Assembly (NCBI RefSeq): GCF_021261325.1
Contig: NZ_JAJSBI010000016.1
Coordinates: 124,001 to 188,000, forward strand
Reading direction: 5' to 3'
Length of the DNA stretch: 64,000 nt
Source of the DNA: Streptomyces guryensis
Lineage (GTDB): Bacteria; Actinomycetota; Actinomycetes; Streptomycetales; Streptomycetaceae
Part shown: piece by piece, positions 8,328 through 17,054 of the stretch
Numbering within the stretch: the first letter of the stretch is position 1
Layout: each line of letters opens with the position of its first letter
Notes under the pieces: generated by a model
The model's input: only the letters and a program-made list of their open reading frames with translations
Told to the model about the DNA's origin: nothing
The model's database searches: none
Made by a program: the position numbers and the translations under genes

Positions 8328-8789
8328 TCAGACGTAGAAGCGGGCCACCGACTCGGCCACGCAGACCGGCTTGTCCCCGCCCTCGCGCTCCACGCTGTAG
8401 GCGACGGCCAGCTGCACGCCGCCCGGGACGTCGTCGACGCTGCTGATCCTCGCGGTGGCGCGCAGGCGCGAGCCGACCGGCACGGGGGCGGGGAAACGGA
8501 CCTTGTTGGTGCCGTAGTTGACGCCCATCTTCACGCCCTCGACGCTCATCAGCTGAGGGCCGAAGAGCGGCAGCAGCGACAGGGTCAGATAGCCGTGCGC
8601 GATCGTCGTCCCGAAAGGCCCCGCCGCGGCCTTCTCCGGATCCACATGGATCCACTGGTGGTCGCCGGTGGCCTCCGCGAAGAGATCGATCCGCTTCTGG
8701 TCGATCTCCAGCCAGTCGGTGTACCCCAGCTGCTCGCCCACCGCCGCCTTCAGCTCGTCGACGGACGTGAAGATCCTCGGCTCTGCCAT
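8328..8789 (-). CDS. MaoC-family enoyl-CoA hydratase / dehydratase
   Basis: A single hot-dog fold protein of 153 residues that probably adds water to an enoyl-CoA. The catalytic region TGDHQWIHVDPEKA (Asp and His, near residues 43-50) is followed by AHGYLTLSLLP, as in NodN/MaoC-like hydratases. The start codon is supported by a GAGG sequence upstream; a longer frame to 8873 would run through the operator. The 42-nt gap upstream of the start holds a perfect palindrome, so the gene is probably repressed by a TetR protein. Confidence 0.9.
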   Translation of the reverse strand: MAEPRIFTSVDELKAAVGEQLGYTDWLEIDQKRIDLFAEATGDHQWIHVDPEKAAAGPFGTTIAHGYLTLSLLPLFGPQLMSVEGVKMGVNYGTNKVRFPAPVPVGSRLRATARISSVDDVPGGVQLAVAYSVEREGGDKPVCVAESVARFYV

Positions 8790-8830
8790 GTCCCGGCCTC
8801 CCATGCCTCGCTCATACCTCGACATCATAT

Positions 8831-8846
8831 CTAAGCAACTGCTTAG
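8831..8846. promoter_or_regulatory. Perfect palindromic operator upstream of MaoC hydratase
   Basis: CTAAGCA-AC-TGCTTAG is a perfect 16-bp inverted repeat in the spacer between the MaoC hydratase and soxR. It shares its half-site and spacing with 7624-7639 upstream of the TetR gene. Its place over the expected promoter suggests repression of the hydratase gene. Confidence 0.7.
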
Positions 8847-8911
8847 CATGGTCGCCCGCGAAACCAATGTCAACGGACGACGGCCGGGTACGGATGGGTA
8901 GGGTTCGAGGG

Positions 8912-9382
8912 GTGCCCCAGATTCCAGAGAAGATCCACGAGCTCACGGTCGGCCAGCTCGCCGCGCGCAGCGGCGCCGCCGTCTCCGCCCTGCACTTCTA
9001 CGAGTCCAAGGGCCTGATCAGCAGCCGGCGGACCACGGGCAACCAACGCCGCTACCACCGCGACACGCTGCGCCGGGTCGCCTTCGTGCGTGCCGCACAG
9101 CGCGTGGGCATCCCCCTGGCCACCATCCGCGACGCGCTCGCCGAACTCCCCGAGGAACGCACCCCCACCCGGGAGGACTGGGCCCGTCTCTCCGAGACCT
9201 GGCGTTCCGAACTCGACGAACGCATCAGCCAGCTCAACCGCCTCCGCGACCACCTCACCGACTGCATCGGCTGCGGCTGCCTCTCCCTGGACGGCTGCGT
9301 CCTGTCCAACCCGGACGACGTGTTCGGCGAACGGCAGACGGGGTCGCGGCTGATGGTGGAGCGCAGGGGGAAGCGCGCTTAG
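8912..9382 (+). CDS. soxR: SoxR, redox-sensing MerR-family regulator
   Basis: [2Fe-2S] transcription factor that senses redox-active compounds; in Streptomyces it responds to endogenous antibiotics rather than driving SoxS. About 156 residues: MerR helix-turn-helix LTVGQLAARSGAAVSALHFY at residues 11-30, dimerisation helix, then CIGCGCLSLDGC with the four cluster cysteines C118, C121, C123 and C129 in C-x2-C-x-C-x5-C spacing. I favour the GTG start giving VPQIPEK; an ATG at 8894 is an alternative. No target gene is evident next to it. Confidence 0.93.
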   Translation: MPQIPEKIHELTVGQLAARSGAAVSALHFYESKGLISSRRTTGNQRRYHRDTLRRVAFVRAAQRVGIPLATIRDALAELPEERTPTREDWARLSETWRSELDERISQLNRLRDHLTDCIGCGCLSLDGCVLSNPDDVFGERQTGSRLMVERRGKRA

Positions 9383-9404
9383 CCCACCTGGCCTGCGGGC
9401 AGTC

Positions 9405-9443
9405 GTGCCGCTGGGGCGGCTCCCGACCCAAGGAAAGCGGCAC
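9405..9443. terminator. Hairpin between convergent soxR and RNA ligase genes
   Basis: GTGCCGCT at 9405-9412 pairs with AGCGGCAC at 9436-9443, and a second small GC hairpin follows. It lies in the 127-nt convergent spacer, which holds no gene that I can see. It probably ends transcription from either side. Confidence 0.5.
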
Positions 9444-9509
9444 CCCGCAAGCGCGGGCGAGCTCCCCCGTCCCCGCCCGCACCAGCACCGGGCAACAGTC
9501 CCCCCGTGC

Positions 9510-10577
9510 TCACTCGTACTCGGTCCCACCCTTCCGCGTGAGATACGCCGGACTCACAGCCTTCGCGATGGTCCGCCCCCCGGTCACGGGGCTGTACCGC
9601 TCCACCGCAGGCCGGATCACCACCCCCTCCCGCAGATGCAGCCCCCGCCCCGACACGGTCTCCCGCCCGCTCGCAACCTCCAGCACCCGCTCGATGTCGT
9701 ACGCCCCCTCGAACAGCCGCGGCACCAACGGCAGCTCCCCGTCCAGCAGTTCGGCCGCGTCCAGCCACCGCACGGTGCCGTCGATCTCCGCGCAGACGTC
9801 GAACACGGCGTACCCGAGGGTCTCGCGCCGCCCGTCCGCGCCGTACGTCAGGTCCTGCACCCCCGCCCCGTACACCTCGCCGAAGATGCCGACCCGGCGT
9901 GCGCCCAGCCGCTCGGCGAGCCGCGCCGCGGTCTCGGCCACGCCGTGACCGTGCGTCGCCCGCCAGTACAGATTGCGCGGATCCTCCTTCAGGGCAAGGG
10001 ACTTGGCGCCGAAGCCCTTGGAGGAGACGTGCACGCGGTCCTCGTCGGCGAGGTACGTCAGCAGACAGGCCGAGCCGTGCAGTTTCTCGGTCAGGACCAC
10101 AGCCTCGCCCGGTGTGAAGATGTCCGGAAACCGCTGGATGTTCTCGATGTCCACCCAGGGCAGCAGATCGGGCGCGTACTCGACGTCGCCGTCCATCGTC
10201 GGCGGGATCGGCGGCACCCACTTGGTGATGCCGAGCCGCTGAGCGAAGTCCGTCCCGTCCAGCGCCGCCCGCGCCAGATCGACCTCCGCCAGCGCCTTCG
10301 GCCGGCACACGATGCCCTGCGACAGCTCCCCGCGCAGCCGCACCGCCTTGACCCGGTCCGAGTCGCTCCCGGCCAGCCGCCCGGTCAGCCCCAGCTCCTC
10401 GATCAGCCCGGCCGGCAGGACGGACTGCTCGGGGATGTACACGGCGGCGTCGCCGGTGCGGTAGGCGCCCTTGGCGACGACAGCCCGGTACAGGCCCACC
10501 TGGGCCAGTTCGAGCGCATCGGCGTTCGGATGCTCGTGGACGGTCAGCACTTCGGCGGTGACGCGCAGCGTCGACAT
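9510..10577 (-). CDS. RNA ligase (ATP), DRB0094-type
   Basis: ATP-dependent nucleotidyltransferase that seals RNA nicks via lysyl-AMP. The 355-residue protein has an N-terminal OB-like domain (VHEHPNADALELAQVG, residues 13-28) and then the ligase core: motif I EKLHGS with the nucleophile K165, motif IIIa around FGEVYG, motif IV EGVVIRP and motif V AKAVSPAYL. The order and the N-terminal domain fit the Deinococcus DRB0094 (Rnl5) family rather than T4 Rnl1/2. The gene stands alone, convergent with soxR, with no partner kinase or phosphatase. RNA repair is the inferred role. Confidence 0.88.
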   Translation of the reverse strand: MSTLRVTAEVLTVHEHPNADALELAQVGLYRAVVAKGAYRTGDAAVYIPEQSVLPAGLIEELGLTGRLAGSDSDRVKAVRLRGELSQGIVCRPKALAEVDLARAALDGTDFAQRLGITKWVPPIPPTMDGDVEYAPDLLPWVDIENIQRFPDIFTPGEAVVLTEKLHGSACLLTYLADEDRVHVSSKGFGAKSLALKEDPRNLYWRATHGHGVAETAARLAERLGARRVGIFGEVYGAGVQDLTYGADGRRETLGYAVFDVCAEIDGTVRWLDAAELLDGELPLVPRLFEGAYDIERVLEVASGRETVSGRGLHLREGVVIRPAVERYSPVTGGRTIAKAVSPAYLTRKGGTEYE

Positions 10578-10735
10578 GGTGGCTCCTCGGTTTGCCGGGG
10601 TCGCTCAGCTCGGTTTCATCGCCTCCCAACTGTCCGGACGGGAAAGGCGTGGAGCGAGTGGATTAGTGGCTGGTAACCTCGCGATCTTCGGCCGGCCGAG
10701 ACGCCGCGCACGGAGTCATGACGGGGTCAACTCCC

Positions 10736-11261
10736 ATGTTCCCAGCAGCCCTTGACGCCGCTGTCGCGGACATCGACACCCCCTTCGAGGGTTTCGCCGG
10801 CTTCCACGGGCTGACCCGGGTGGACCGGCGCTCCTGGCCCGCCGGGCAGGCCGCCGCGATCGACGCGTTCCCTGCACGCCTGGTGGCAGGGCGCCCTCAG
10901 CAAGCCCGACCCGCCCCACGGCATCGACGACATCTTCGACACCTGCGCCACGATCGCCAGAACCGTTACCCCGTTCCTGGACGGCTGGGGTCGTAGCCCC
11001 GTCGCCGACGCACACCTCGTCCACTGCACCGAGGTCCGGCTCTATGACCTGCTGTCCGACCACTCCCCGTTCTCCTGGTGGTACGACGACAGCGAGGACG
11101 CCGGCCTCAGGGACCTGCGCAGCCGGCCAGCCGGTCCCGGTGCCGCCCGCCTCCGTGCCCAGAGCGAGCCCGACCTGGCCGTCCGCGCCGAACTGCTCGC
11201 CCTGCCCTACGACGAGCGCTGGGCGCACCCGTACTGGGCCAGCGCCTCGCCGACCAACTGA
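10736..11261 (+). pseudogene. Frameshifted conserved hypothetical gene
   Basis: The frame from 10736 (MFPAALDAAVADIDTPF...) runs to about 10872, then changes by one base and continues as LHAWWQGALSKPDPPHG..., HLVHCTEVRLYDLL and SWWYDD until a stop at 11259-11261. Joined, this gives about 174 coherent residues. The shift lies in TTCCCTG at 10868-10874, where TTCCTG would restore the frame, so one extra C is likely. It could be a real pseudogene or a sequencing error. The family is not recognised. The 3' end overlaps the convergent BKACE gene by 55 nt. Confidence 0.7.
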
Positions 11262-11944
11262 GCGTTGGACAAGGCCCGTTCCCCGCCGGGCAGGAACAGG
11301 GTGTCCTCCAGGCCGATCCGGGTCGCGAGCCCGAGCCGTGCCGCCAGCCGCAGCACCGGCCACGCCCCGCCGTCCTCGCCGTGCAGCAACACGGGGCAGC
11401 CAGGTGGCGGGCGCACCGCGGCCAGCAGCACACGCGCGGTCTCCTCCGCCGTGTCCGCCGAGGTGTCCGTCACCTCGGCGAGCACGCGGAGCACTCCCGG
11501 GCCGGGCGGTGAGGCCGCGAACCGCATCGCCCCGTCCGTCCCGGACCAGATGCCGGCCTCGACCCCCACGCCGAGGTCGAACAGCACGCCGGCGATGTCT
11601 TCCGCGCCCTGCTCATGCCAGTTGACCGAGGCATGGTCGGGCAGGGAGGGCAGACCGGCCCAGCTTCGGACGCGTTCCAGTCGGGCCGCGGGATCCGGTT
11701 CAGCCCAGGCGCCCGTGGTCACACCCACCGGGACGGACACCCGCGCCCGTATCGCCTCGAGCACCGGCCCGATCACGCGGGGCGACAACGAGTCGTGCCC
11801 GCAGGGCGTCTTGGGGTGGACATGGATGTCCGTGGCTCCGGCCGTGACGGCTCGCGCCGCGGACTCGGCCAGCGCTTGCGGAGTCAGCGGCACCATCGCA
11901 CCGTCGGCGGACCCCCGCGGTCCGTTGAGACACACCTGCACCAT
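11207..11944 (-). CDS. BKACE-family (DUF849) beta-keto acid cleavage enzyme
   Basis: Zinc-dependent enzyme family that condenses a beta-keto acid with acetyl-CoA (3-keto-5-aminohexanoate cleavage and relatives). The 245-residue protein has the TIM-barrel start MVQVCLNGPRG, the metal-binding DIHVHPKTPCG near residues 39-50, SVPVGVTTGAW near residue 70, and GLEDTLFLPGG near residue 215. It is somewhat shorter than typical members (about 270-310 residues). The substrate is unknown. Its 3' end overlaps a frameshifted gene on the other strand. Confidence 0.82.
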   Translation of the reverse strand: MVQVCLNGPRGSADGAMVPLTPQALAESAARAVTAGATDIHVHPKTPCGHDSLSPRVIGPVLEAIRARVSVPVGVTTGAWAEPDPAARLERVRSWAGLPSLPDHASVNWHEQGAEDIAGVLFDLGVGVEAGIWSGTDGAMRFAASPPGPGVLRVLAEVTDTSADTAEETARVLLAAVRPPPGCPVLLHGEDGGAWPVLRLAARLGLATRIGLEDTLFLPGGERALSNAQLVGEALAQYGCAQRSS

Positions 11945-11993
11945 GCCTCAAGCCTGCCAGCCCCCACTGACAACGGCCCGGCGCTCTGATACA

Positions 11994-12021
11994 GGGGGTG
12001 CGGCATCCCCGGCGCACCCCC
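11994..12021 (-). terminator. GC-rich stem-loop after the zinc-ribbon gene
   Basis: GGGGGTGCG (11994-12002) pairs perfectly with CGCACCCCC (12013-12021) around a 10-nt loop, 6 nt beyond the stop codon of the minus-strand gene at 12028. It probably terminates that transcript. Confidence 0.65.
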
Positions 12022-12027
12022 GCTTTA

Positions 12028-12630
12028 CTAGGCCGACACGAGCAGCCTTCCGCGCCTTGCGTCCGCCAGGGCCTCGGGATTGAGCACGGGCCGTGGCACG
12101 AGAATTCCGCAGTGAGTGCAGACCGGACCCGCAGAGGGTTCGTGGTCCAGGTCGTACTTCCAGATCAGGCGCTCCGCGCCGCACACCGGGCAACCCGAGC
12201 CCGGCTCGTGCTCCAGGCCGGAGATCAGCCGGCGCAGCACCTCGGCGAGCGGTTCGCGGGGGTGCACCCGCGGGTCGTCGCACCAGGCGACCCCGAAACC
12301 GCCCCAGGTCAGCCGGTGCCAGTCGTCCACGGTGCCCGGCCGGCGCAGCCCGTCGTGCTTCTCCTTCTTGCGCCGCTCGGCGAACCCGACCTCGTAGGCC
12401 AGCCAGACCGAACGCGCTTCCTCCAGCTCCTCCAGTGCGGCCACGAGCCGCGCCGGGTCGGGAGAGCGGTCCTCGGGACCGAACCCTGCCCGGGAGCACA
12501 AATGGTCCCAGGTCGCCCTGTGCCCGTAAGGAGCAAACCTCTCAAGGCACTTGCGCAGTGAGTAGCGCCGCAGTGCCAGATCGCACCGCGGGTCGCGGAC
12601 CTGTCTCGCCAGACTCCGGAAACCGGCCAT
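12028..12630 (-). CDS. Hypothetical protein with C-terminal zinc ribbon
   Basis: 200 residues with no family that I recognise. The N-terminal two thirds are helical and charged (ALEELEEARSVWLAYEVGF, ERRKKEKHD). The C-terminal part holds two CxxC pairs, CPVCG near residue 146 and CTHCG near residue 173, spaced as in a zinc ribbon. A short Lys-rich patch could suggest nucleic-acid contact, but this is only a possibility. A stem-loop follows the stop. A 221-nt spacer upstream separates it from the divergent acylase gene. Confidence 0.7.
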   Translation of the reverse strand: MAGFRSLARQVRDPRCDLALRRYSLRKCLERFAPYGHRATWDHLCSRAGFGPEDRSPDPARLVAALEELEEARSVWLAYEVGFAERRKKEKHDGLRRPGTVDDWHRLTWGGFGVAWCDDPRVHPREPLAEVLRRLISGLEHEPGSGCPVCGAERLIWKYDLDHEPSAGPVCTHCGILVPRPVLNPEALADARRGRLLVSA

Positions 12631-12672
12631 CGCCCTGCACCTCCGTCACACCTGCACCTGTACTTCGGTCAC

Positions 12673-12701
12673 TTCGGCGTCGTCGTTCGGACGTCGCCGA
12701 A
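12673..12701. promoter_or_regulatory. Stem-loop or operator in divergent spacer
   Basis: TTCGGCGTCGTC and GACGTCGCCGAA form a 12-bp inverted repeat with one mismatch and a 5-nt loop, 42 nt upstream of the minus-strand zinc-ribbon gene. It could be an operator or part of a 5' leader. A TTGACG hexamer at 12777-12782 might be a -35 element for the plus-strand acylase gene, but no convincing -10 is seen. Confidence 0.4.
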
Positions 12702-12851
12702 TAGACGTATCGACAAGCGATTCGGCTCCATCCGATTTCCGATGACCTCCATAAGCCGTCCCGCCCACTCCAAAACTTGACGCATGTTCATCTTCACTCC
12801 CGGGGATACCGGCGGTAACGTCCCGGCTCACCCCCGTCGGTAGGAGCTGCC

Positions 12852-15632
12852 ATGCCCTGGCGTACCTCTCGTAGCGCCCCAGACAGACTGAGAACTCCCG
12901 GCAGACTCGCCGGGTTCCTGAAGACCGCCTCCATATGCGTCCTGATTGCTGGTCTTTTGTCCCCGCTCACCCAAGCCACGGCAGCCGCCGCGGCCTCGAA
13001 CGACTACTGCGGCGGCCAGTGTTCCGACATCCTGCCGCCGGGCGAGAACGGCAACGCGACCCTCGCGCAGATCCTCCTCAACCAGGCGTTCGGCACCCAG
13101 CCCGACCACGCGGAGGACCAGCTCGGCCCGTACGCCAACCTGGCCAAGGGCTATTCCTCGCTCACCGACTCGACGATGAACACGTTCTTCAACGACTCGT
13201 CGTTCGGGGTCTCTTCCGATCAGGTCGCCTCCTCCGAGAAGCCCGCGGGCCGCACCGACGTGACGATCGTCCGCGACAAGAAGGCGGGCATTCCCCACAT
13301 CACCGGTACCACCAGATACGGCACGGAGTTCGGCGCGGGATATGCCGCGGCTGAGGACCGGCTGTGGCTCATGGACGTCTTCCGGCACGTCGGACGCGGT
13401 CAGCTGACCACCTTCGCGGGCGGCGCCGCCTCCAACCAGGGCCTTGAGCAGCAGTTCTACCGCAACGCCCCGTACAGCGAGGCCGATCTGCAGGCCCAGA
13501 TCGACAACGCCGTCGCCAACAACGGCGCCCGCGGCCAGCAGGCCCTCGCCGACGCCAACGCCTACCTCGCCGGCATCAACTCCTACATCGACGCCTCCGA
13601 CAGCGGCCGCTACTTCCCCGGCGAGTACGTCCTGACCGGTCACAAGGACTCGGTCACCAACGCCGGTACGATCGACCACTTCAAGCTCACCGACCTGGTG
13701 GCCCTGGCCTCCGTCATCGGCACGCTCTTCGGCTCCGGCGGCGGCGGTGAGGTCAACAACGCGATCTCCCTGCTGGCCGCGCAGGACAAGTACGGCGTGA
13801 CCGAGGGCACCAAGGTCTGGGAGTCCTTCCGCGAGCGCAACGACCCCGAGGCCGTCCTCACCGTCCACAACGGCGAGAGCTTCCCGTACGGCACCAAGCC
13901 CGACACCGCCCAGGGGGAGGCCCTGCCCGACGCCGGTTCGGTGTCCACCGAGCCGCTGGTCTACGACGCCACCGGCACCGGGGCGAGCCAGAGCGCCACC
14001 GCCGCCTCGAAGGCGGCGACCGCGACCGTCCTCAGCTCGGCCAAGCGCGGGATGTCCAACGCCCTCGTGGTCAGCGGCAAGTACACCGCCAGCGGCCACC
14101 CGATCGCCGTCTTCGGTCCGCAGACCGGCTACTTCGCCCCGCAGCTGCTCATGCTCCAGGAGATCCAGGGCCCGGGCATCAGCGCCCGCGGCGCCTCCTT
14201 CGCAGGGCTGAGCATGTACGTCGAACTGGGCCGCGGACAGGACTACTCGTGGTCCGCGACCACCTCCGGCCAGGACATCATCGACAGCTACGCCGTCGAA
14301 CTGTGCCAGGACGACTACCACTACCTGTACCACGGCACCTGCACGGCCATGGACAAGGTCGAGCAGGCCAACTCCTGGAAGCCGACCACGGCCGACGGCA
14401 CGGCGGCGGGGTCGTACACGATGAGGGTCTGGAAGACGAAGTACGGGCCGGTGGAGTACAGAGCGACCGTCGGCGGCAAGAAGGTCGCCTACACCACTCT
14501 GCGCTCCTCCTACATGCACGAGGCCGACTCGATCATCGGCTTCCAGATGCTCAACGACCCCGACTACGTCAAGAGTCCGGGGACCTTCCAGAGCGCGGTG
14601 CAGCACATCAACTACACCTTCAACTGGTTCTACGCCGACTCCCAGCACACCGCGTACTACAACAGCGGCAACAACCCGGTGCGGCCGAGCGGCGTCGACC
14701 CCGAGTTCCCGGTGTGGGGACAGGCCGCGAACGAGTGGCGGAACTGGGACCCGACCACCAACACGGCCGACTACACACCGGCTTCGGCGCACCCCAACTC
14801 CATCGACCAGGACTACTACGTCTCCTGGAACAACAAGCAGGCCCTCAACTACTCGACGGCCAGCTGGGGTGACGGCTCGGTCCACCGCGGCAACCTGCTG
14901 AACGACCGGGTCAAGAAGCTGGTCGCGGCCGGCGGGGTCACACGCACGAAGCTGGTGCAGGCCATGGCGGACGCGGCCCTCACCGACCTGCGCGCCGAGG
15001 ACGTGCTGCCGAACCTGCTGAAGGTGATCAACAGCAGTACGGTGACCGACTCCACCGCCGCCGCGGCCGTCAGCAAGCTCCAGGCCTGGGTGACGGCGGG
15101 CGGCAAGCGCACGGAGACCTCGGCCGGTTCCAAGACCTACGCCGACGCCGACGCGATCCGGATCCTGGACGCGTGGTGGCCGCTGCTGGTGAAGGCCGAG
15201 TTCCAGCCCGGCCTCGGAGACACCCTGTACAACGCCATGACCGCCAACCTGTCCATCGACGAGTCCCCGTCGGCCGCACACGGGCCCACCGGCTCACACG
15301 CCGGTAGCTCCTTCCAGTACGGCTGGTGGAGCTACGTCGACAAGGACATCCGCTCGGTGCTCGGGCAGAGCGTCTCCGGGCCGCTGGCGGAGCAGTACTG
15401 CGGCGGTGGCAGCCTCAGCTCCTGCCGGGACATCCTGATCAGCACCCTGAAGACGGCGGCCGGCACGTCCGCGTCGACCGTCTACCCCGGCGACTCCCTG
15501 TGCTCGGCGGGCGACCAGTGGTGCGCCGACTCGATCGTCCAGCGCACCCTGGGCGGCATCAAGCACTACAACATCAGCTGGCAGAACCGGCCCACCTTCC
15601 AGCAGGTGGTGGAGTACACCTCGCACCGGTGA
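12852..15632 (+). CDS. Secreted penicillin acylase-family amidohydrolase
   Basis: N-terminal-nucleophile (Ntn) hydrolase that cleaves amide bonds of beta-lactams, acyl-homoserine lactones or cyclic lipopeptides. The 926-residue precursor has a signal peptide (Arg-rich start, hydrophobic core ASICVLIAGLLSPL, cleavage near ATAAAA), an alpha chain with GIPHITGTTRYGTEFGAGYA near residue 145, and the autocatalytic site RGM/SNALVVSG. S402 would be the new N-terminal nucleophile of the beta chain. It is longer than most relatives (about 780-850). AGGAG 7 nt before the ATG supports the start. A role in quorum quenching or antibiotic side-chain removal is inference. Confidence 0.9.
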   Translation: MPWRTSRSAPDRLRTPGRLAGFLKTASICVLIAGLLSPLTQATAAAAASNDYCGGQCSDILPPGENGNATLAQILLNQAFGTQPDHAEDQLGPYANLAKGYSSLTDSTMNTFFNDSSFGVSSDQVASSEKPAGRTDVTIVRDKKAGIPHITGTTRYGTEFGAGYAAAEDRLWLMDVFRHVGRGQLTTFAGGAASNQGLEQQFYRNAPYSEADLQAQIDNAVANNGARGQQALADANAYLAGINSYIDASDSGRYFPGEYVLTGHKDSVTNAGTIDHFKLTDLVALASVIGTLFGSGGGGEVNNAISLLAAQDKYGVTEGTKVWESFRERNDPEAVLTVHNGESFPYGTKPDTAQGEALPDAGSVSTEPLVYDATGTGASQSATAASKAATATVLSSAKRGMSNALVVSGKYTASGHPIAVFGPQTGYFAPQLLMLQEIQGPGISARGASFAGLSMYVELGRGQDYSWSATTSGQDIIDSYAVELCQDDYHYLYHGTCTAMDKVEQANSWKPTTADGTAAGSYTMRVWKTKYGPVEYRATVGGKKVAYTTLRSSYMHEADSIIGFQMLNDPDYVKSPGTFQSAVQHINYTFNWFYADSQHTAYYNSGNNPVRPSGVDPEFPVWGQAANEWRNWDPTTNTADYTPASAHPNSIDQDYYVSWNNKQALNYSTASWGDGSVHRGNLLNDRVKKLVAAGGVTRTKLVQAMADAALTDLRAEDVLPNLLKVINSSTVTDSTAAAAVSKLQAWVTAGGKRTETSAGSKTYADADAIRILDAWWPLLVKAEFQPGLGDTLYNAMTANLSIDESPSAAHGPTGSHAGSSFQYGWWSYVDKDIRSVLGQSVSGPLAEQYCGGGSLSSCRDILISTLKTAAGTSASTVYPGDSLCSAGDQWCADSIVQRTLGGIKHYNISWQNRPTFQQVVEYTSHR

Positions 15633-15650
15633 CGGACCAGCGGCGGCGGG

Positions 15651-16973
15651 TCAGCGGATGCGGCCCGCCGCCAGCACCACCTGGGCCAGCTCCCGGTGCA
15701 CGATGTCACTGTGTGCACCGGCGGGCGGCCCGCCGTTCCTGACCACGGACGCGGCGTCGATGTTGACGCAGCCCGAGGCCGGCAGGGTGCTCGTGAGGGC
15801 GTCCGCGAGCGTGTACGCGCGCGTGCCCGGCACCGCCTGCACACCGTCGTGCCCCATGGCACCCCACTTGACGCCCAGCATGTCCCCGAGGCCGAATCCC
15901 TCGACGACGCCCTGTGCGTCGTCCGCCATGCGCGAGGCCAGCGGGTAGATCGTGCCGAGCGCCGAGTCGAAGTGCGAGTAGCAGCACAGCAGAGGGCCGT
16001 CGACACGGTTCTGCTGGCCCTGCAGCACACCCCCCGCATGCGCGTCGTACGGCAGCCGGGCCGCGAACGCGTAGTGCGAGAAGGCACCTTGGAGCAGCGT
16101 CACCGACTTCACCGTGCGCACGCCCTCGGGCAGCCCGCGCAGCGCGAACGACACCAGCCGGCCGCCGAAGCTGTGCCCGACGAGGTGCACGCGCACGCCG
16201 GGGGCGGAGGCGGCGAGCTGTCCGACGACCGGGCCGAGCCCGCGCTCGCCGACGGTGCCCGCGCGCCGCTTCATCGCGTAGTACGTCGCCTGCCGCAGCA
16301 GCTCCTTCGCCCCGTCCCACGGGTTCGGCAGCGAGAAGCCCTCCGTGTCGCCATCGGACCGGACGCCCGCCAGTGCCTGCGCGAACTCGTCGCAGAGCGT
16401 CGCCGTGTCCCCGGTGAACAGCACCGGCTCGCTCTGCGGGACACCCTCCGCGAGGGTGTCCGCCGCGAACAGCGGCTGCGGCCCGCCCGGTACGAGCTCC
16501 ACCAGCACCCGGACCAGCCGCCCGAACTCCTCCAGCTCGTTCTCGGGCCGCTGGTCCAGCATCCGTGCGATCTGGTCGATCACCGTGGCCCGCCCGGGGA
16601 ACGTCTCCAGCAGGGCGTGCCGGGTGTCCTTGTCCAGTGCCGGCGCCGGGGTCGCCTCCGCCTCCATGGCCACCACGGACTTGGGGAAGTCGGGGATCGG
16701 CTCGTCGCAGAACCGCATGGACGGCCAGATCACGCCCACGTACCCGATCCTCGCCTGCGCCGCGAGCGTCGGGATCGGTGCGAAGAACCGGTTGTAGAGC
16801 TCGGTCGCCCCCGAGCGGTCGTTGTTCCAGCCGTGCGCGAAGACGATCAGGTCATGGACTCCGCGTTCCGTGACCTCGGCGAGCAGCCGGTCCCGCTCCC
16901 GCCCGTCGACGTCCCCGTCCGCGTCGAAGGTCAGCTCCCAGTAAGGAGTCACGCTCATTGCCGGCTGTGCCAT
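15651..16973 (-). CDS. Alpha/beta-hydrolase-fold protein
   Basis: 440 residues without a signal peptide. It has an oxyanion-loop-like HGWNND near residues 48-52 and a nucleophile elbow GHSFGG with S268. A late His in GAHSDIVH near the C-terminus could complete the triad. The protein is much longer than a minimal hydrolase, with a helical insert between residues 100 and 230. I cannot assign a substrate; esterase or lipase activity is plausible. Its 3' end lies 18 nt from the convergent acylase gene. Confidence 0.72.
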   Translation of the reverse strand: MAQPAMSVTPYWELTFDADGDVDGRERDRLLAEVTERGVHDLIVFAHGWNNDRSGATELYNRFFAPIPTLAAQARIGYVGVIWPSMRFCDEPIPDFPKSVVAMEAEATPAPALDKDTRHALLETFPGRATVIDQIARMLDQRPENELEEFGRLVRVLVELVPGGPQPLFAADTLAEGVPQSEPVLFTGDTATLCDEFAQALAGVRSDGDTEGFSLPNPWDGAKELLRQATYYAMKRRAGTVGERGLGPVVGQLAASAPGVRVHLVGHSFGGRLVSFALRGLPEGVRTVKSVTLLQGAFSHYAFAARLPYDAHAGGVLQGQQNRVDGPLLCCYSHFDSALGTIYPLASRMADDAQGVVEGFGLGDMLGVKWGAMGHDGVQAVPGTRAYTLADALTSTLPASGCVNIDAASVVRNGGPPAGAHSDIVHRELAQVVLAAGRIR

Positions 16974-17054
16974 GACAGGCCCCCTCGTCCCCCGTAGCAG
17001 TGCGATGTGGGCGCATCGTCCTGCTACCGGCCGGAGATGGCCATACGTCCCGAC

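Noticed and set aside
12828..15281. Long minus-strand frame opposite the penicillin acylase gene
   Set aside because: Antisense artefact of GC-rich third positions. The plus strand has a signal peptide and catalytic motifs.
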